From: Polydactylus sextarius | Lineage: Eukaryota > Chordata > Actinopteri > Polynemidae | Direction of reading: 5' to 3' | Length of the DNA stretch: 64,000 nt | Assembly: GCA_016801845.1 (NCBI GenBank) | Contig: CM028918.1 | Coordinates: forward strand, 20,164,501 to 20,228,500 | Shown: positions 12,237 through 25,639 of the stretch, in pieces | Numbering within the stretch: the stretch's first letter is position 1 | Layout of the letters: the number at the start of each line of letters is the position of its first letter | Made by a program: the position numbers and the translations under genes | Notes under the pieces: generated by a model | Databases searched by the model: none | The model's input: the letters and a program-made list of their open reading frames with translations, nothing else | Told to the model about the DNA's origin: nothing

Positions 12237-15200
12237 TCTGTTTACGGTTTTATTTTAATCAGGGTCGGTCTACAGGCACGAACATGAAAGCTTAAGTTAA
12301 TGACAATCAATCCAATAACTAGGATGGAGCCTCTGGTGATCATAAAAACTGTGCATCAAATATCATAGCAGTCTATGAAATAGTTGAAATAATTTAGTTT
12401 CTACCACCCATAAAGTCAGGGCTGTAGCATGGTTAAGAAGTAGTTTTGGTTACATTCATCATTATTGAGGCAAATGTCTTAGGGTATGGATTTTACATCC
12501 TATTGTTCAGTTTAACCTTCTCTTTCCTTACAGGTATTTACAGGTAATTTACCACCAACGAGCGCCCACATCAGATTAGATTTGACTGTGGACCCAGTGG
12601 GACAGGATCTGGATTGCTGGGATTTGTGTGGAGCAGAAATTCATGACTCCCTACAGACTGCCTGAAGTACAGAGGGAAGAGACATTGAATCATGCTGCAG
12701 ATAATTTCCTAGTAAATGAGAGGAGGCTCCTCCACATTATGTAGCAGACTCTGCTGAGTCCTAAAACAGTTCCCTGGAGGGGGGTGGGTGAGTGCTGAGA
12801 CTCCGCTCTGGGAGTCAGTTCTTCTTCTTTTCAAGGTACTGCTTCAATAAAAAAAAAAAAAGAGATAAAAAGAAACCTCTGAAGCAGCTTCTGCCTTTGA
12901 AAGAAAGTCTGTTTTTAAGTCAGTGGAGTTTTGAACTGGGTCATACTGTCATTGGCAGCGCTGACTCTGGGTTTGGTCCTCTGTGCAACTCAAAGCCCTG
13001 CTCTGTCCACTTATGACTGATGTCACTGCAAACTGGGTTAGCTGGCTATATAGTAACACACATAAAATATACTTTATGGTACATGTGATGTATTCTGAGC
13101 TCACAGGTCTGGGTCCATCATCTGGAAATTCTCCACCTTTTAACAGAGAAGTTCTTAATTGTATTTAAAGGCTACATTTAACTGAGTCTATTTATTTAAG
13201 GATGATACATCACTGAGATGTCCTGGTGCTTTTGTCCTTTCAATGGTTTGGTATTGTGTTTATATTTAGGATTCATGGTGTTTATACCGGACATATATTG
13301 TTTTATACTAAGATCAAGCACCACCTCAATGTAGCCCTTGAAATTTCGTTGTACTTGCAGCATGTCTTGTACAATGACAATTGAAGCTTTCTTATTCTTA
13401 TTCTTTATATTATACATGGTCATGCCAGTGTTTTCACTTTTGAAGACTAAAAGTATTAAAAGAAATTCTTGTCTTTTTTGAGAAACTTTGTAAAAAGACA
13501 CCATTCAACTTCTAAAGAAGAGTAAAGCCATTGATATCTTAACATCTGTGTGAGCAGCACTGAGACAACTCTACCGTTTGGTTTTAAATCCAGGTGTTAA
13601 TGAGTCACTTCCCCCTGATCTTTGTGGGATAAGATGAGCTCTGTGCGATCCATCTCTTCCACTTTGGACCTGTCAAAGAGACAGATTGCAGCTCCTCGGG
13701 GCGAGAAGCAGGAGGTAAATGTAGAAGTAACCTCCGGCCTCGTTTCAGCCCACTTTCCCCATCACCGCGGACAAAATGTCCACTTTTAACACAGTTTAGC
13801 AGGTTTTTCCTATTGACCAAGTGTGAACACCTGGAAGAGGACATTAAATGAGTGGTTTCTATCATCCATTTATCAGAGAACCTTCCCTTATGCAACAAGT
13901 CATAATTGAAATCTGTTATAGTTTCACCAGAGCAACAGTAGACGATAAACAAAGCTTTCTCCAATGTTTATCTAAAATATCATTAAATACAGGTAAAAGG
14001 ATGAGAAAACAAATATAGGAAATATAAATAATGGAACAACATACTTTAAAACTGAATGGAGTCCTGGAGCTCAGAAGGCAGCATCCCACCTCTGAATCCT
14101 GATTTGAACCTTTTGTTGTGTGTCTGCTGCTGTAATTTCCTGTTTCACTCTACCGCCACACGTCTAATAAAACTGCTAGAGAGCTACATCAGACTTGGGC
14201 AACATCCCCCAGAGGTTGGATAAAATTTCCCTGACCCACAGTCTGTTCTTTTTTAAACTGAATTATTAAACAGGATTATGTTTTAAAGACACCCCGTCTC
14301 CCCACCACCTCCAAAATTCCCCTAGCTGTTGTTGGCAATTTGAATAAATCCGATTATGATATAAATGAGATCACTAGTGAGCAGGCAGCTGTAGAAACAA
14401 TTAACAGCTAGACTGGAATAACAATTAGCATGGTCACTTGTTCACCCACACACACTCAGGTAAAGCAGTAAACCACTGATAACTGTATACACCCACAGCT
14501 GCCATCTGAGTCACAATCATGTACTTACTGCAGATCCAGAGGTTGTCATTGCAAGCTCTGATATTTTTTGAGGGAATAATGTGACGAACTGAGACTAAAC
14601 ACACCAGAAGATGGGAAGAAGGGCAGGGCAGAGACTCACAACAGAGGCAAAGGATCGGAAATCAGAGATCATGTAATAAAAGAAAAGGACCTGCAGCACA
14701 GAGTGACACATGATGCCCTTGTTAATGATTGATAAGGACAACATTATGAACAGGATCCTTCATAAAACATTGATAAAAATGAACATTTGAATCTGGTGTA
14801 ACCTTGGTATTGCTGGTTCAGCTGTGCCTGGGTCTGTTAGTTTGTGGCGTTCTCAGATTTTAGACTCTTTCTGTCTGTCAGTCACCTCACATCATCTCCA
14901 GGAGAAGACTTTTATTTCCAGACCCTCTGGATTTTCCACAGAAACAGAACCAAGGACATGACCTTGGTGGAAAAACAAACAAGACCAGACCCTGCTTAGA
15001 CCGTTCTTCTGTTCAAGGTTTTCATACAAAAGTCAGGAGGAAAATCCTTCAGCGGCTGAGACATGACTCAGATGTTCATCAGATGAATTTTATCAGCTGC
15101 TTATGAATCTTCTTCCTGTCGGCTGCTTTGACAACAGGCTGCACGATATGACCTGGATGCAGAGTACTGCACAGCTGTACGGTGGGCGTGCATCTTCGTC

Positions 15201-18200
15201 TTCAGGTGAATAATGCATTGGAGGCAAAGTTATGAATTACAAGAAGGAATGCAGTTTGTCAAGCAGCCCACAGGGTTAGCCTTCAAATGCACAAGCATCA
15301 ATTATGCTAATATGAATATATAGAAACACGTTAACAGCCATGTTCTGATTCCCACAGAGTGTAAATGTCAAGATGAGAGACAGACCCAGATGTGGAAAAA
15401 TAGGCTTTTCTCTGTTTTATATACGCAGCGTATCCCCTAGGCAACGGGTGGTCAGGAGAGCAATGTGTTGCATGACAATGATGCTTTCAGAACTCAAGGA
15501 GACGCAGCAGTGCTTTGTTTGTGCATTTAGTTGTAATGTGAGTAGATCTGCACAGGGTCAGTTCACAACAAATATCTAATGTGTTCAAAGCTGATTCTTT
15601 TTGTTAAAGAGAAAAAATGTCATGTTAAAGTGTGGAGGAAGTAATGTGTGGCCTCCTGAATCACATCACAGCAGAGAACCTCTCTTCACGCCAACTTCCA
15701 TTTCAGAGTTATTTATTGGTGCCAGTCCACTGACAAAGGTGACGGGCGAAATGTTAAAATAGTGATGGACAGGAATGTTAAATAGATGCTCTGTTATTGC
15801 AGCAAGATGACTGAAATCTGAATATGAGAATCGGTGAACAGAAGATTTCTTTTCTCTGCTGCTGAACGTGGTGGAGTAGTGGAGGTCGCTCACCCAGAAC
15901 TTCAGTCATTGTTATGTTTAACAAGACAAGCGATTATAATCTGCCGTTCCTCAGGTCAGACTGGATGCTGCAGTGATGAGACAAGGCAGTGCTAGCTGTT
16001 ACAACGCCAACTTCAGCAGGTCAGCTGTTGCTTTCAGCTGGAGTCTGCTGTTAACGGCTAAAAGAAGGAAGTTTGATGATGAACTTTCCTTTAAACTGGT
16101 GCGATCACACAACATTCACTGAACATACTTTCATTTCCTAACGTGTAGAATTGCCTGCATGTAGGAGGAAGTGCACTAGCTTTTATAGTCACATAAAAAC
16201 ACAATTCTTCCCAGGTGATCATACGTTCATGAAAACATAATTAAGAATATTATTCCACTTCTGCAAACTGATCCCCTGGCACCTTTAAATGCTAACGTTA
16301 GCTATATACCAATAGCCAAAACTTACGCTCCACTTTGTGTCAATGTCTGAGCAAAATATATCTTACAGTGTTCACTCCAAGAATATTTTTGATTTCAGGT
16401 ACTTTGAATTAGCGTAATGAGATTAAAATTAATAAAATTTTAGATAAAATATAGTTAAGGTTAAAGTTAATATTTAGTTCACTGATTCCAGGTTGAAATT
16501 AATAGTCTATGCAGCGGTATATGTAACCGTACAAAGTAATTGTTTTAGTTCCAATGGTGCAAACTACAACGTTAAAGTAATAATCTGATTATTATATTTA
16601 TAATAATCAGAATAAATTTATAACATTATACATTATTCTGATTTTACATGGTGTTCTTTTTTATCAGTGCTAATACTTTTCTGTTTTGAACTTGTCCAAC
16701 ACTTTGGTTTATAATCAGACAAGACTAAAACTGATGCCGTTGCCATCAGCCTCCACTCTATTTTGTGTTTGGTGCTAATTAGCCTCATTAACTAGAATGT
16801 CCACCCTAAAGGAGGGTAGTCATCAGAAAAATCATTATTTGCATCCGATGCATTTAAATGTAAACCTGCACTGCCAGTTACACAGGAAATGTGAAGTCAC
16901 AAATAAGTCAGTGACAGTGAAACAGCAGACAAGACTTGTTGTTTTAGACAACAGAACAGACACAGCAGAGTTTTCCAGAGAAGCAGCCAAACAACCACAC
17001 ACATACATTACTGACCGATGCATTAATAATTCTCACTGCTGTTTTCATCGTTGATCTTCTAACAGACAGAGCATTAAGCGTCGGCTGATGTGCAATTACC
17101 AAACCGCCTGCTAATGAAGCCAGAAAATAGCTGTAATGTGTGTGAGTGGTGGGTGGCTACAGTGTCCAGGAAATATCCCAGGAAGTATTCAGACCCTCCA
17201 CATATTGTTGTGTCGCAGCCTCTGTCATTTGTCAACCTCAGTCAGGTTGAATGGGGATCATATTTGAACCAAAGTGATTATGAAGCATAATGACTGTGAT
17301 TAAAAATATCTACTAATGATTTTCTCATGAGCCTCAGCTGTTCACCGAAGTGGCTCTGATCACTATAAACATCATATTTATCACAGTGTGAGACTGTGTG
17401 TGTGTCAGTGTCGTACAGTTTTCTGAAAGCCACACAAACCTCCCACCCACTGACCCACACTGATCATGTTCACCGGCAGGGGCAGTAAAATGGGAATGTT
17501 GCTGTGTTGCTTATCTTCAGTAATATGATAATATTGGGGAGAATGTTTCAATTATTTGGTGCAATACGAATAAAACTGTATTGAATTGAAGTCAGGCTGC
17601 AGTAGACAAGAGCTGACCTGACCACTGATCACTGAGGTGACCTGAGGTTACCCGCACATCTGACTGCAGCTCCGCCCTAAACTGGCTCCTCATCCTCATC
17701 ATCCTCATCACATTGTGTGCTGTTTGACTGCCTGCGTTCATCTTCTGTTGGGCAATATTCATCTGCTTGCAAAGAGGAAAGTGAAGACTTTAATCCAGGG
17801 TTTTGCATCAGTTTTAAAATGGCTTTTTACTTTAAAAAAAAAATCTTGACTTTCTGTTGGATATGTGTTGAAAGTGTTACATGATGCTGGAGGTGTGGTG
17901 TAAAGTTTTGTTCTTTTTTACTAAATCACCATTTGATGTAACTGAAGTCATCAGGTAAATCTAGTGCAGTAAAAGTACCACATATATACATACATAAACA
18001 GACATACACATACATACATGATATAATATATAAAGTACAATATACAATATGTAAGTGAAATGGAGAAATACTTCTTGTTAAGACAAACTTTCTGATTCTT
18101 TCCTCATGACTTTTCTTTTTTCCGTTACCTTGTCATTATGAAGTGAATGGTGAATGAGGATTCTGACGTCATCAGCGTTCAGTTCAGTTCCTAATGAGCT

Positions 18201-18839
18201 TCACTGACACTGTGCAGGTTTGACTACATACAAAACAACCAAAAAAAAAGGTTTTTTTACAATCATGTGGGAACAGGAATGAATTGGAGTAACTGTGAGA
18301 CGTGTACCCTGCAAAAGAAGAAGATCCCCATTAGAGTGATAGAAATTGTAGTAAAACAAGAGTCAGCCATATATTAACTGCACAGAGAGTCACAGTTGGA
18401 CTGGAACAGAAATTTAACTCCGGACCAATTTTCTGTTCCCACTGCCAATGCCATTTGTCTTCATGCTCTTTATGGTCAGTTGGACTTTTATTCACAGCAC
18501 TGAGCTCAGGGTTTGTAGTTCAAACTGGGATCCTTGTTGTTGCCTCTTGCTTTGGACAGTAGCTAGATTGCTAGCTGTAGCCACATTACTAACACCAGAA
18601 ACAAACAATTGATCAGAGATGTTCTGTGACAAAGACAAACATTATTACCCTCAGAAACAGTTCACACTTCCTGTCTCCTGAGAGGGTGTGGTCAGCTGAT
18701 CTGACACGCAACAGCTGATGTAAACCGTTAATATGAGATGTTGTTCCTGTTATTATATTATATAATTGTTACGACTCTGTGCTTATATTCACTTTTTTAA
18801 CATGAAAATAAAAACAATGCTGAGGTCACACAAAGTTTT
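12237..18839. other. Non-coding stretch, no gene recognised
   Basis: No reading frame above about 120 codons and none with recognisable domains or splice-flanked conservation. Holds only low-complexity runs such as A-rich 12847-12866 and a CATA-rich patch at about 17985-18020. Confidence 0.5.
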
Positions 18840-19002
18840 GAAGAGGAACCACCAGGAGGAGCTGGAAACTGTTGTTGGGCAGAAAGACACCTTGACCTGC
18901 TGACCTGCCCAGGAAAAGCAGCTGAAAATGGATGCATGGAGATGAGGGTTTGAAACCAATCTCCTCTTGTACCTAGATAGCTGAATGGTTGTAGTGCACC
19001 AA
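18840..19002 (+). mobile_element. LINE 3'-end fragment (RTE/Rex3-like family, copy 1)
   Basis: The sequence is closely similar to 21640-21800, including GGAGGAGCTGGAA near the start and GAAAATGGATGCATGGAGAT near the end. Conceptual translation corresponds to the C-terminus of a fish non-LTR reverse transcriptase (an ELE..AG..V.. pattern, then a stop and a GGATG-type tail). Frame-broken. The family name is from recall of fish repeats and is tentative. Confidence 0.6.
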
Positions 19003-19790
19003 GTGGGTGTATATGTGTATCTCATTTTTTGGGGGGACAAAAAAAATAACAACCTCAATATCATCACCTTCCTAAAATAATTGCTAAGTCTTTACTTTTT
19101 AAAAAATGTACTTTTTTTTGTCTAAATCATCTCCTTGTGATGCTGATCACCTGTGGTAAAACCACCTACACCCTCAGTTAATCAAATCATTTGATTCTAC
19201 CCCTGTAAGATCTTGGCCTTGAATGTCAAGAATGTGACTTAACAGTGGCAGAGAATCAAAAACCGTTTTGACCCCGTTTATGTTGAAGAGGAACCAGTCG
19301 TGCTCCATCCGTGCGTAAAATCAATGTAATCACTGAGACGGATGTGACCGATCAGGAGGTATAATTTTAGCTACAACAGACAAGCTTTGAATTAATCTCT
19401 TAATTTCTCTGTCAGACCGAATTGCTTGAAACTACAAGACAGCTGTGGCGGAAAATTCAATCAAACAGACAGTTAATAAATAATTTTTTTTTTAAGTAGA
19501 TGAGGATCAAATTGAATCAGAAATGAGCTGCTTGTTGAGCAGAGAAATAGTCATTGCAGTTTTTTTTTTTAATTTACTCACATTTATACTGAAAAATGCT
19601 AAAAGAAAATATGTTTTTGAATTAGATCCAAGATGAAAATGTCACTGACTCTAACACATTGATGTGGACAGCGAGCTGTGAGTGTTATTAGGTGTGTAAG
19701 AAGTGTCAGCCATGTTTCCCTCCACTACATTACTGTTACAGTGCAGCTGAGCCAGGTGGGAAAATGTGACATGTTATGTGATGTGGCTTA

Positions 19791-20390
19791 GGCCTGATTC
19801 GCACAGCACAGCGCGTGAGCATGTGTGTAATCCACACCAGGCATGTATGCATGCTCAGCACATCAGCTGTCAGCCCTGTCTTTAAATGCGCACTGCCCAG
19901 TGTAGCCCTGTTTTTTTTTAAGTGCGCATATCCCTGTTTCCCGTTGATATCGCTGTAATAAACACAGTATGTGTTTCTGTTTTTCTTCTCTTATTTTAAA
20001 CAATGATAAGAAAGTATAACTGTACAATACGGATTGATCACTTTGATAAGATTTGATGTGGTTTTTGACATTGTTCCAAAACATGTAAGTGTTGTCTGAG
20101 GAATCCCTGTCAATACATACATTGATAGCATAGTTGACATGAAATGTATAGTTGTGCTATAACTTTTAATAGGATTTTGGCTGAAAACACGCTCATCCAG
20201 CTTACCTCCCATGCAGAAAAATAGACTTGATTTCTATTTGCTAGTTACAGTGCGGTGTGTCTGCACGGTCGAACCCGGCGAAGCACATGCGAGGCACACA
20301 TGCTGTGTAAATGGTCTAATCTATTCACACGCATTCTAAACGAAAATGGACACAAACCTTGTCTGTACAGGTTTCGGTGTGAATCAGGCC
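19791..20390. mobile_element. PIF/Harbinger-type MITE, 600 bp, with TTA target duplication
   Basis: The termini GGCCTGATTCGCAC (left) and GTGTGAATCAGGCC (right) are inverted repeats. TTA lies immediately outside both ends (19788-19790 and 20391-20393), the 3-bp target duplication typical of PIF/Harbinger elements. There is no transposase-like frame, so it is a non-autonomous copy. Confidence 0.85.
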
Positions 20391-20393
20391 TTA

Positions 20394-21518
20394 CTGTGCC
20401 GATCTGTCAGTCACGTTAACAAAAACTGACATTTCAGGAGTTATGGTGAGTTATTGTGAGGCTGTGGAGCTCAACAAGTTCTCCCTGTAGAAGAAGAAAA
20501 ATTCATTATATTTCTGGCGACTGCTGCAAAAAGTTGTAAAAATGATTAATATGGAGCTTAGCTAAAGTTCAATCAAGAGGACTATCTTTGCACACGCGCA
20601 CTAAGTCAGAACCACCCACTGGGTATCCACATTACACACCTGGTAGCCCTGTCTTTATCCAATCATCACCTGCTATGGCAGTTTCAACCAATCAATCTCA
20701 AGCCACAAGGATTTAAGTATCATTTCTCTGCTCTCATTCAGCTGTAATTTCAGCATCGTGCATCCACAAGACCCACCACCTCCCCTTCACCACCTTAACC
20801 TGGTCGTCAGTCTCCCTCCAGTCAAGCCACTGTTTCAAAGACCTCTTCATGGCAACACTCATCCTCTAGCTCATTCTCCACCACCACCAGAGTCTAGGCC
20901 CTGGGGGGAAAGATCATCCCAAGTGAGATCTTCTGTCCATGCATCGCCTCCATAGTTCCCACATCCTGCCATGTCTAAGTGCCAAAGATTCTTGTAGTGC
21001 TGTCAATGAAATTCATTTCATAATTAATTTCATAATTGCACATTCTCCTGTTAGTCTTTCCTGATTGAAATGACTGTTTTCTGATCTTCATTATCTCTAA
21101 ATCAAATTTTCTAACTTTTTTTCTAGCAAAGTAGTTTCAGTCGTCTAGGATCCACTGTACCATGTTTGCCAGTAATTTCTACTGAAAACTATGAAAGTTA
21201 AAAGATACCGCAGTAAAATGGCCCTTGTGGCTGATTAATCATTATATCTGAAATTAGTAAATCGTTAACACTGATACATCAAAACTTCAGCAGCATTTTA
21301 CTGTGGGCGCTGCCCAAGTTGGATCCAGTTTTGATTTCTTTATATAAAGTTTGGTCTGGGTGGTTCCTGGTGTGAGGGGTCGACAGATCAATCCAAGGGA
21401 CATTGATGCTGCTTGCTGCAGACTTGGCAATTAAAGGAATAAAGCTTATTTCTGAACTGTTGATAGATGGATCGGTCAGCAGCAAGACAGGTGGACTGGA
21501 CTGCCTGGACTCCTTCGA
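20394..21518. other. Non-coding stretch, no gene recognised
   Basis: Includes a proline-rich 65-codon frame at 20758-20955 without recognisable homology. Nothing else is supported. Confidence 0.45.
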
Positions 21519-21800
21519 ATGTCGACTACAGTAATATTGAAAGAGGCAGTTGAGGAGGTACAGACATCTGATACTGATGGAGGTTGGAGTTCACAGGAGA
21601 TCTTGGGGACGATGATATTTCTCATCCAGTATGGGAACATCTTGGGGTCCACTAGGAGGAGCTGGAAGGAGGAGCTTGTTGGGCAGAAGTTGTTGCTGGC
21701 CTGCTCAGGAAAAGCAGCTGAAAATGGATGCATGGAGATGAGGGTTTAAAACCAATCTCCTCTTGCATCTAGATAGCTGAATGGTTATAGTGCACCATGT
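21519..21800 (+). mobile_element. LINE 3'-end fragment (RTE/Rex3-like family, copy 2)
   Basis: The open frame at 21519-21749 contains a TRRSWKEELVGQKLL segment and runs into the same tail as the 18840-19002 copy. It reads like the C-terminus of a fish non-LTR retrotransposon polymerase. It directly abuts an (AT)n tract. No promoter or upstream domains are present; it is 5'-truncated as LINE insertions usually are. Confidence 0.6.
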
Positions 21801-21801
21801 T

Positions 21802-21803
<2 letters not shown>

Positions 21804-21872
<69 letters not shown>
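21804..21872. repeat. (AT)n microsatellite
   Basis: About 68 bp of uninterrupted AT dinucleotides downstream of a LINE 3' tail. Confidence 0.97.
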
Positions 21873-21875
<3 letters not shown>

Positions 21876-21920
21876 ATGGCTTATGTCAAGAGTGTGACTT
21901 AAATTGATTTGTCATGCCTA

Positions 21921-22596
21921 ACCCCCAGTTTACACTAAATGCAGAACACCTGCATTGCGTTTGCAATCCGGTGGCAGATCTGATATGTTTCCATTATGGT
22001 TGACAGTATAGGGAGCCTAAGTCAGGCCCATCTACATAGGCCCTATGCTTGTAAAATTTATGAATGAGAGTCTATGAAGAGATAAAAATGATTTTTTTTT
22101 TTGTAAAAATCATTGATGTTTGTGAATTTTAAAGATCATTTCTGACAAGGAGAGAGCACTGTTTAGTGACAGGCAGCAAACGTTACTTTAGGTTTTGTGT
22201 GAGACCACGTAGCAGACTACAACGCTCGTCTCGCTAAATTTACATCACTGTCAAACTCTGACAGGAAAATTTCTCACCTGGTAAGTTTTATCCACCTACT
22301 CATCGTTCTCTCTTCAGAAGAGAGGGGAAAGAAATTCAATCAAAAGTTTGTGACGTGATGTGACGTTTTTTTTTTTTTTGGATCTAAGGACCCAGTGGGT
22401 CAACCAGAAGGAGCGTGATTTAGGCTCCCTATATAGAAACTACACCCTGTTATATCACGTGATTGTGCGTGAATTCGTGTCATAATGGCGGCTGCCAGAC
22501 CACAAACTCGTCCAGTTGGTATTGACGGTGGACAGAGGATCAGTGGCGTAATGCAGACGCAACGCAAGCGCTCTGTATTCAGTGTAAATCCGGGGT
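21921..22596. mobile_element. Inverted-repeat DNA transposon (outer element of a nested pair)
   Basis: The left end ACCCCCAGTTTACACTAAAT and the right end (complement ACCCCGGATTTACACTGAAT) form inverted repeats that continue for about 36-40 bp up to a GCGTT/AACGC pair. The interior is interrupted by a second inverted-repeat element. A 38-codon frame starting MAAARP at about 22484 runs into the right repeat and is not considered a gene. No target duplication was identified. Confidence 0.75.
22007..22434. mobile_element. Inner MITE nested in the 21921-22596 element
   Basis: TATAGGGAGCCTAAGTCA at the left and TGATTTAGGCTCCCTATA at the right are near-perfect inverted copies of 18 bp. If the element proper is TAGGGAGCC...GGCTCCCTA, then TA lies on both sides, as for a TA-targeting transposon; this last point is inference. 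Confidence 0.65.
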
Positions 22597-22642
22597 GAGT
22601 ACAAATAAAATGCCACTTAGACAATTTTAATAGCTTTCCAAG

Positions 22643-22697
22643 ATGGCGGCTACCTTCAGTGAACTAATTTCCGTGATTCTGGACTCGTCTCAAATTG
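22643..22697 (+). CDS. Candidate first coding exon, unknown gene
   Basis: An ATG in a good context (CCAAGATGGCGGC, which is also a YY1-type initiator motif seen at many housekeeping-gene starts) opens a frame reading MAATFSELISVILDSSQI. It runs into CAAATTG|GTAAGT, a consensus splice donor, after 55 nt (phase 1). No downstream exon was recognised within the window. It lies 47 bp after the end of the 21921-22596 transposon and could be transposon- or repeat-derived, so the call is weak. Confidence 0.2.
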
Positions 22698-22699
22698 GT

Positions 22700-23852
22700 A
22701 AGTGATGAGGTTTTTACTATAATATAAGTTTACTTCTTATTAATAAAGGCTAGGCTATTAATATTGCATAGTTGTTCAGTCTTATTATTGAGTTTTATTG
22801 AGTTTTTAATAGTCATCCTTTGTTACATCCTCTTTGGGTAAAATTATCAATAAATGTCGAATTTTAAAGTTTTGGTTAAGTTTTCTGTGTTTCCTGAAAA
22901 ACTCGAAAAAATGAGTTAGGTGATTTTTTTAGGAAGGTGTCGATACATAACAATCTTGATGATTAGAGTCCAACACTCAGTGAAACAGTATGTAGCTGCA
23001 GTTCTGTCGGCAGCTTCTTAATGTCTCAATCAACTCTTCTCAACAGCAAGTTCTTATTATTGCTCATTTGAATGGCTCTTTGAGGGTTAATTCAGTGGGA
23101 TGTGGCTGCTGCAGAGTTTATAGTGTTTCACCGTCAGATTAGATCCACAGCTCCTCACAAACAAATCACCACGATAACATCACACAGCTGCTCATGTTGC
23201 TCTCAGATTAATAACATCAGCAGGTAAGTGGATTTGTAAACATCACAGATATATAATGTGGGTGTGTGTTGAGGCCGATGCTGCAGGCAGTGAGTGGACA
23301 CATGTGTACATGTGTATTTATGCAGAGGTTTGCTGAGGACACTTGATGTGGAACCGGTTTTTATAAATCAGTTTTTCTCTGATGAAACAACACAGATCTT
23401 AAAGAGAATGAAGAGGATCTTATACTGATAGGACACAGACAGACGAGGGCCACGCACAGATAGACACTTTATTAATAGCAGAGCTCTCCTGCGTTATTTG
23501 AAAGAAACTGCTCTGTACAGCAGATCCCTCCAGGGCTGCTGCTCGGCACTGAGACGGAGGAAACATAATAAGGTGCTGAACTGAGCAAAGACCAAAAACA
23601 GGACAATTAAAAAATGATTTAAAGAACAATTTAAGTGTGCATCAGGGGCTTGTAAACACCATTAGTCTGGAGACAAATAGCTGCTGCTCCACTGGTGACA
23701 TCAGGCGTATTATTACACAGTCACAATAGGAGAAGAAGCTGCATATCTCATGACCACCTGGAGTTTAACCTCCTTCAACTGAATGTTAAAGTGTGCATTA
23801 CCACACTAAAAATGTATAAACAAATGTATAAATAAATTGTAAATGTCTTTAT
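22700..23852. other. Non-coding stretch, no gene recognised
   Basis: No recognisable coding or repeat content. Confidence 0.45.
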
Positions 23853-24180
23853 TTATAATAGATGAGTTTCGGGAGGTGACTGAATGTTACCGCTGCAGGG
23901 TGTCTGGACTGAGAGGCAAGATAGGAGCTCGGAGTAGTCACTGCTCCTTCTTGTTGAAAGAAGCCACTTCAGGTGCTTCATGTGATCAGGACACCTCCTG
24001 ATGGAGGATTTATGGGCTCTACAGTGGAGAGATGATACGGTAGCTTGTCTGGGACCCTTGGTCCAGACTAGATAACTTCCATAAGGAGCTGGATGGTGTC
24101 GCTGGACACTACCTCGTTGAGCTGCTGCCACTGAGACCTGACCCCAGGAGTCTCTGACAAGAGACTAAAAAAGGGTTGGA
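23853..24180 (+). mobile_element. LINE reverse-transcriptase C-terminal fragment (RTE/Rex3-like family, copy 3)
   Basis: Frame-broken translation on the plus strand gives pieces such as SGLRGKIGARSS and LLPLRPDP, matching the order seen in the C-terminal region of a common fish non-LTR retrotransposon (L.LRD..RSS..., then ...LLRLLP.RPDP). The fragment ends near GGGTTGGATGGAAA, similar to the usual GGATGG tail. Heavily decayed. Confidence 0.55.
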
Positions 24181-25244
24181 TGGAAATCTATTTTTGTAAA
24201 ATGAGATTTTCATGATGACTTTCGTGAGCTGAAAGAATGAGTTAATTATTTTTTTTTTTTTTAATATTTAATCTCAAAATTGATTTTAATTCATTTATTC
24301 TTAATTCATATTTAATTAATTGAGATTTCTCTCAGTTCATGATTTCTGAAGGGCATCATCATCAGTCATCACAATCATCACCAATACTAAATAGCCTTAA
24401 AAACACAATATAAATAGCACAATTACATAAAGATCATAAGGAAATCATAAAGTCATAAGGATCATTTTAAAGGAGCATCATCAGACATCAGCATTAAATA
24501 ACTCAGATTCTGTTAGGTCCAATGAGACTATCTTCAAAGTCTTTATTTTTTCAGTTAGTAAGTGAATATTCAGACACTGCTGTTGTGCAAACAGGTCAGG
24601 TCTTCAACATTTGGATGACTGTCAATGGATACAAACAAAAAAAAAAAAAAACAAAAACAAACAAAAAAAAAAAAAAAACAATGTAGGCTGAGTATTTTTT
24701 GGCAGCAGCTGCCTCCAGTCACACAGCACTGAAAAGATTGAGCTGTATTCAGCTGTGTTTGGTGTGAGCTGCCTGAGGTGGTGTAGTGTTGTGAACACCC
24801 AGAGCCAAAGTGTCTGCTGTCAGTCCTCACAACACCTGCTGAACGAGCTTGACGAGCAAATAAATGAACTGGATCCATTCAGTTCTTCCGAAAATTTTGG
24901 ACCTGTCAAAGATTTGTGGTTAATCACTGGTGTTAATGTTCATTATCCCTGGAAGCTGATTACTGAAGGTCCCAGTGAGCCTTTATTCATTGTACATCAT
25001 CCCAAAAATAGTTTGTATTTAGTCAAAATCTGACATCCAAACAACCTGAGCTTTGTATAAGTCTAGCCATTAGTGACCATAGTCTAGCAGCTGTTTAAAT
25101 CTGACCACATTGGCATATTGGAGTAAAGGTTATTGAACTCTCTTTGTTTTGGACACTATCAGAAGCTGAACATGCTAACTTTGCTCATATCATCTCTGAT
25201 AATGTAGCAAGCTCAATACTTTACTCACAAAAACACTTTGCTTT

Positions 25245-25620
25245 GTGACAAGATGGTATCTGAAAAGCTTTTTGCAAAAACTCAACAAAACCATAACTCA
25301 CAGGATAAACATGCTTGGTGACTTTCCTCAGGGGCCATCATCATCACCAGACATGATCACCATGGTCTACACCAGCTTTTCCTGCTGCATTATACCTTTG
25401 GATACATTTACTGAAGCACATGAAGTCTTCTTGACATTCTCTAATTTTGCTGTAATTTTAGGATTTGAAGTTGGTGATGGCATCCCCCAGGGTTCAATGC
25501 TTGGTTGTCTTCTGTTTATTGTTCATATTTGGTAACAACAGCTGTCATCGTAGGTTTTCACTTCTCTGCTACGCTGATGATGTTCAGCTCTACCTCTCCA
25601 TTCAACATTGTCACTTTAAG
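25245..25620 (+). mobile_element. LINE reverse-transcriptase fragment with GIPQGS and YADD motifs
   Basis: The open frame 25245-25535 ends with DGIPQGSMLGCLLFIVHI, the reverse-transcriptase motif that precedes the catalytic aspartates. About 40 bp on, in a shifted frame, the sequence encodes CYADDVQLYLSI, the catalytic YADD box. The order and spacing are those of an L2/CR1-like non-LTR element. It is frameshifted and lacks endonuclease, so it is dead. Confidence 0.85.
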
Positions 25621-25639
25621 ACTTTGATGTTTTAGTTTG

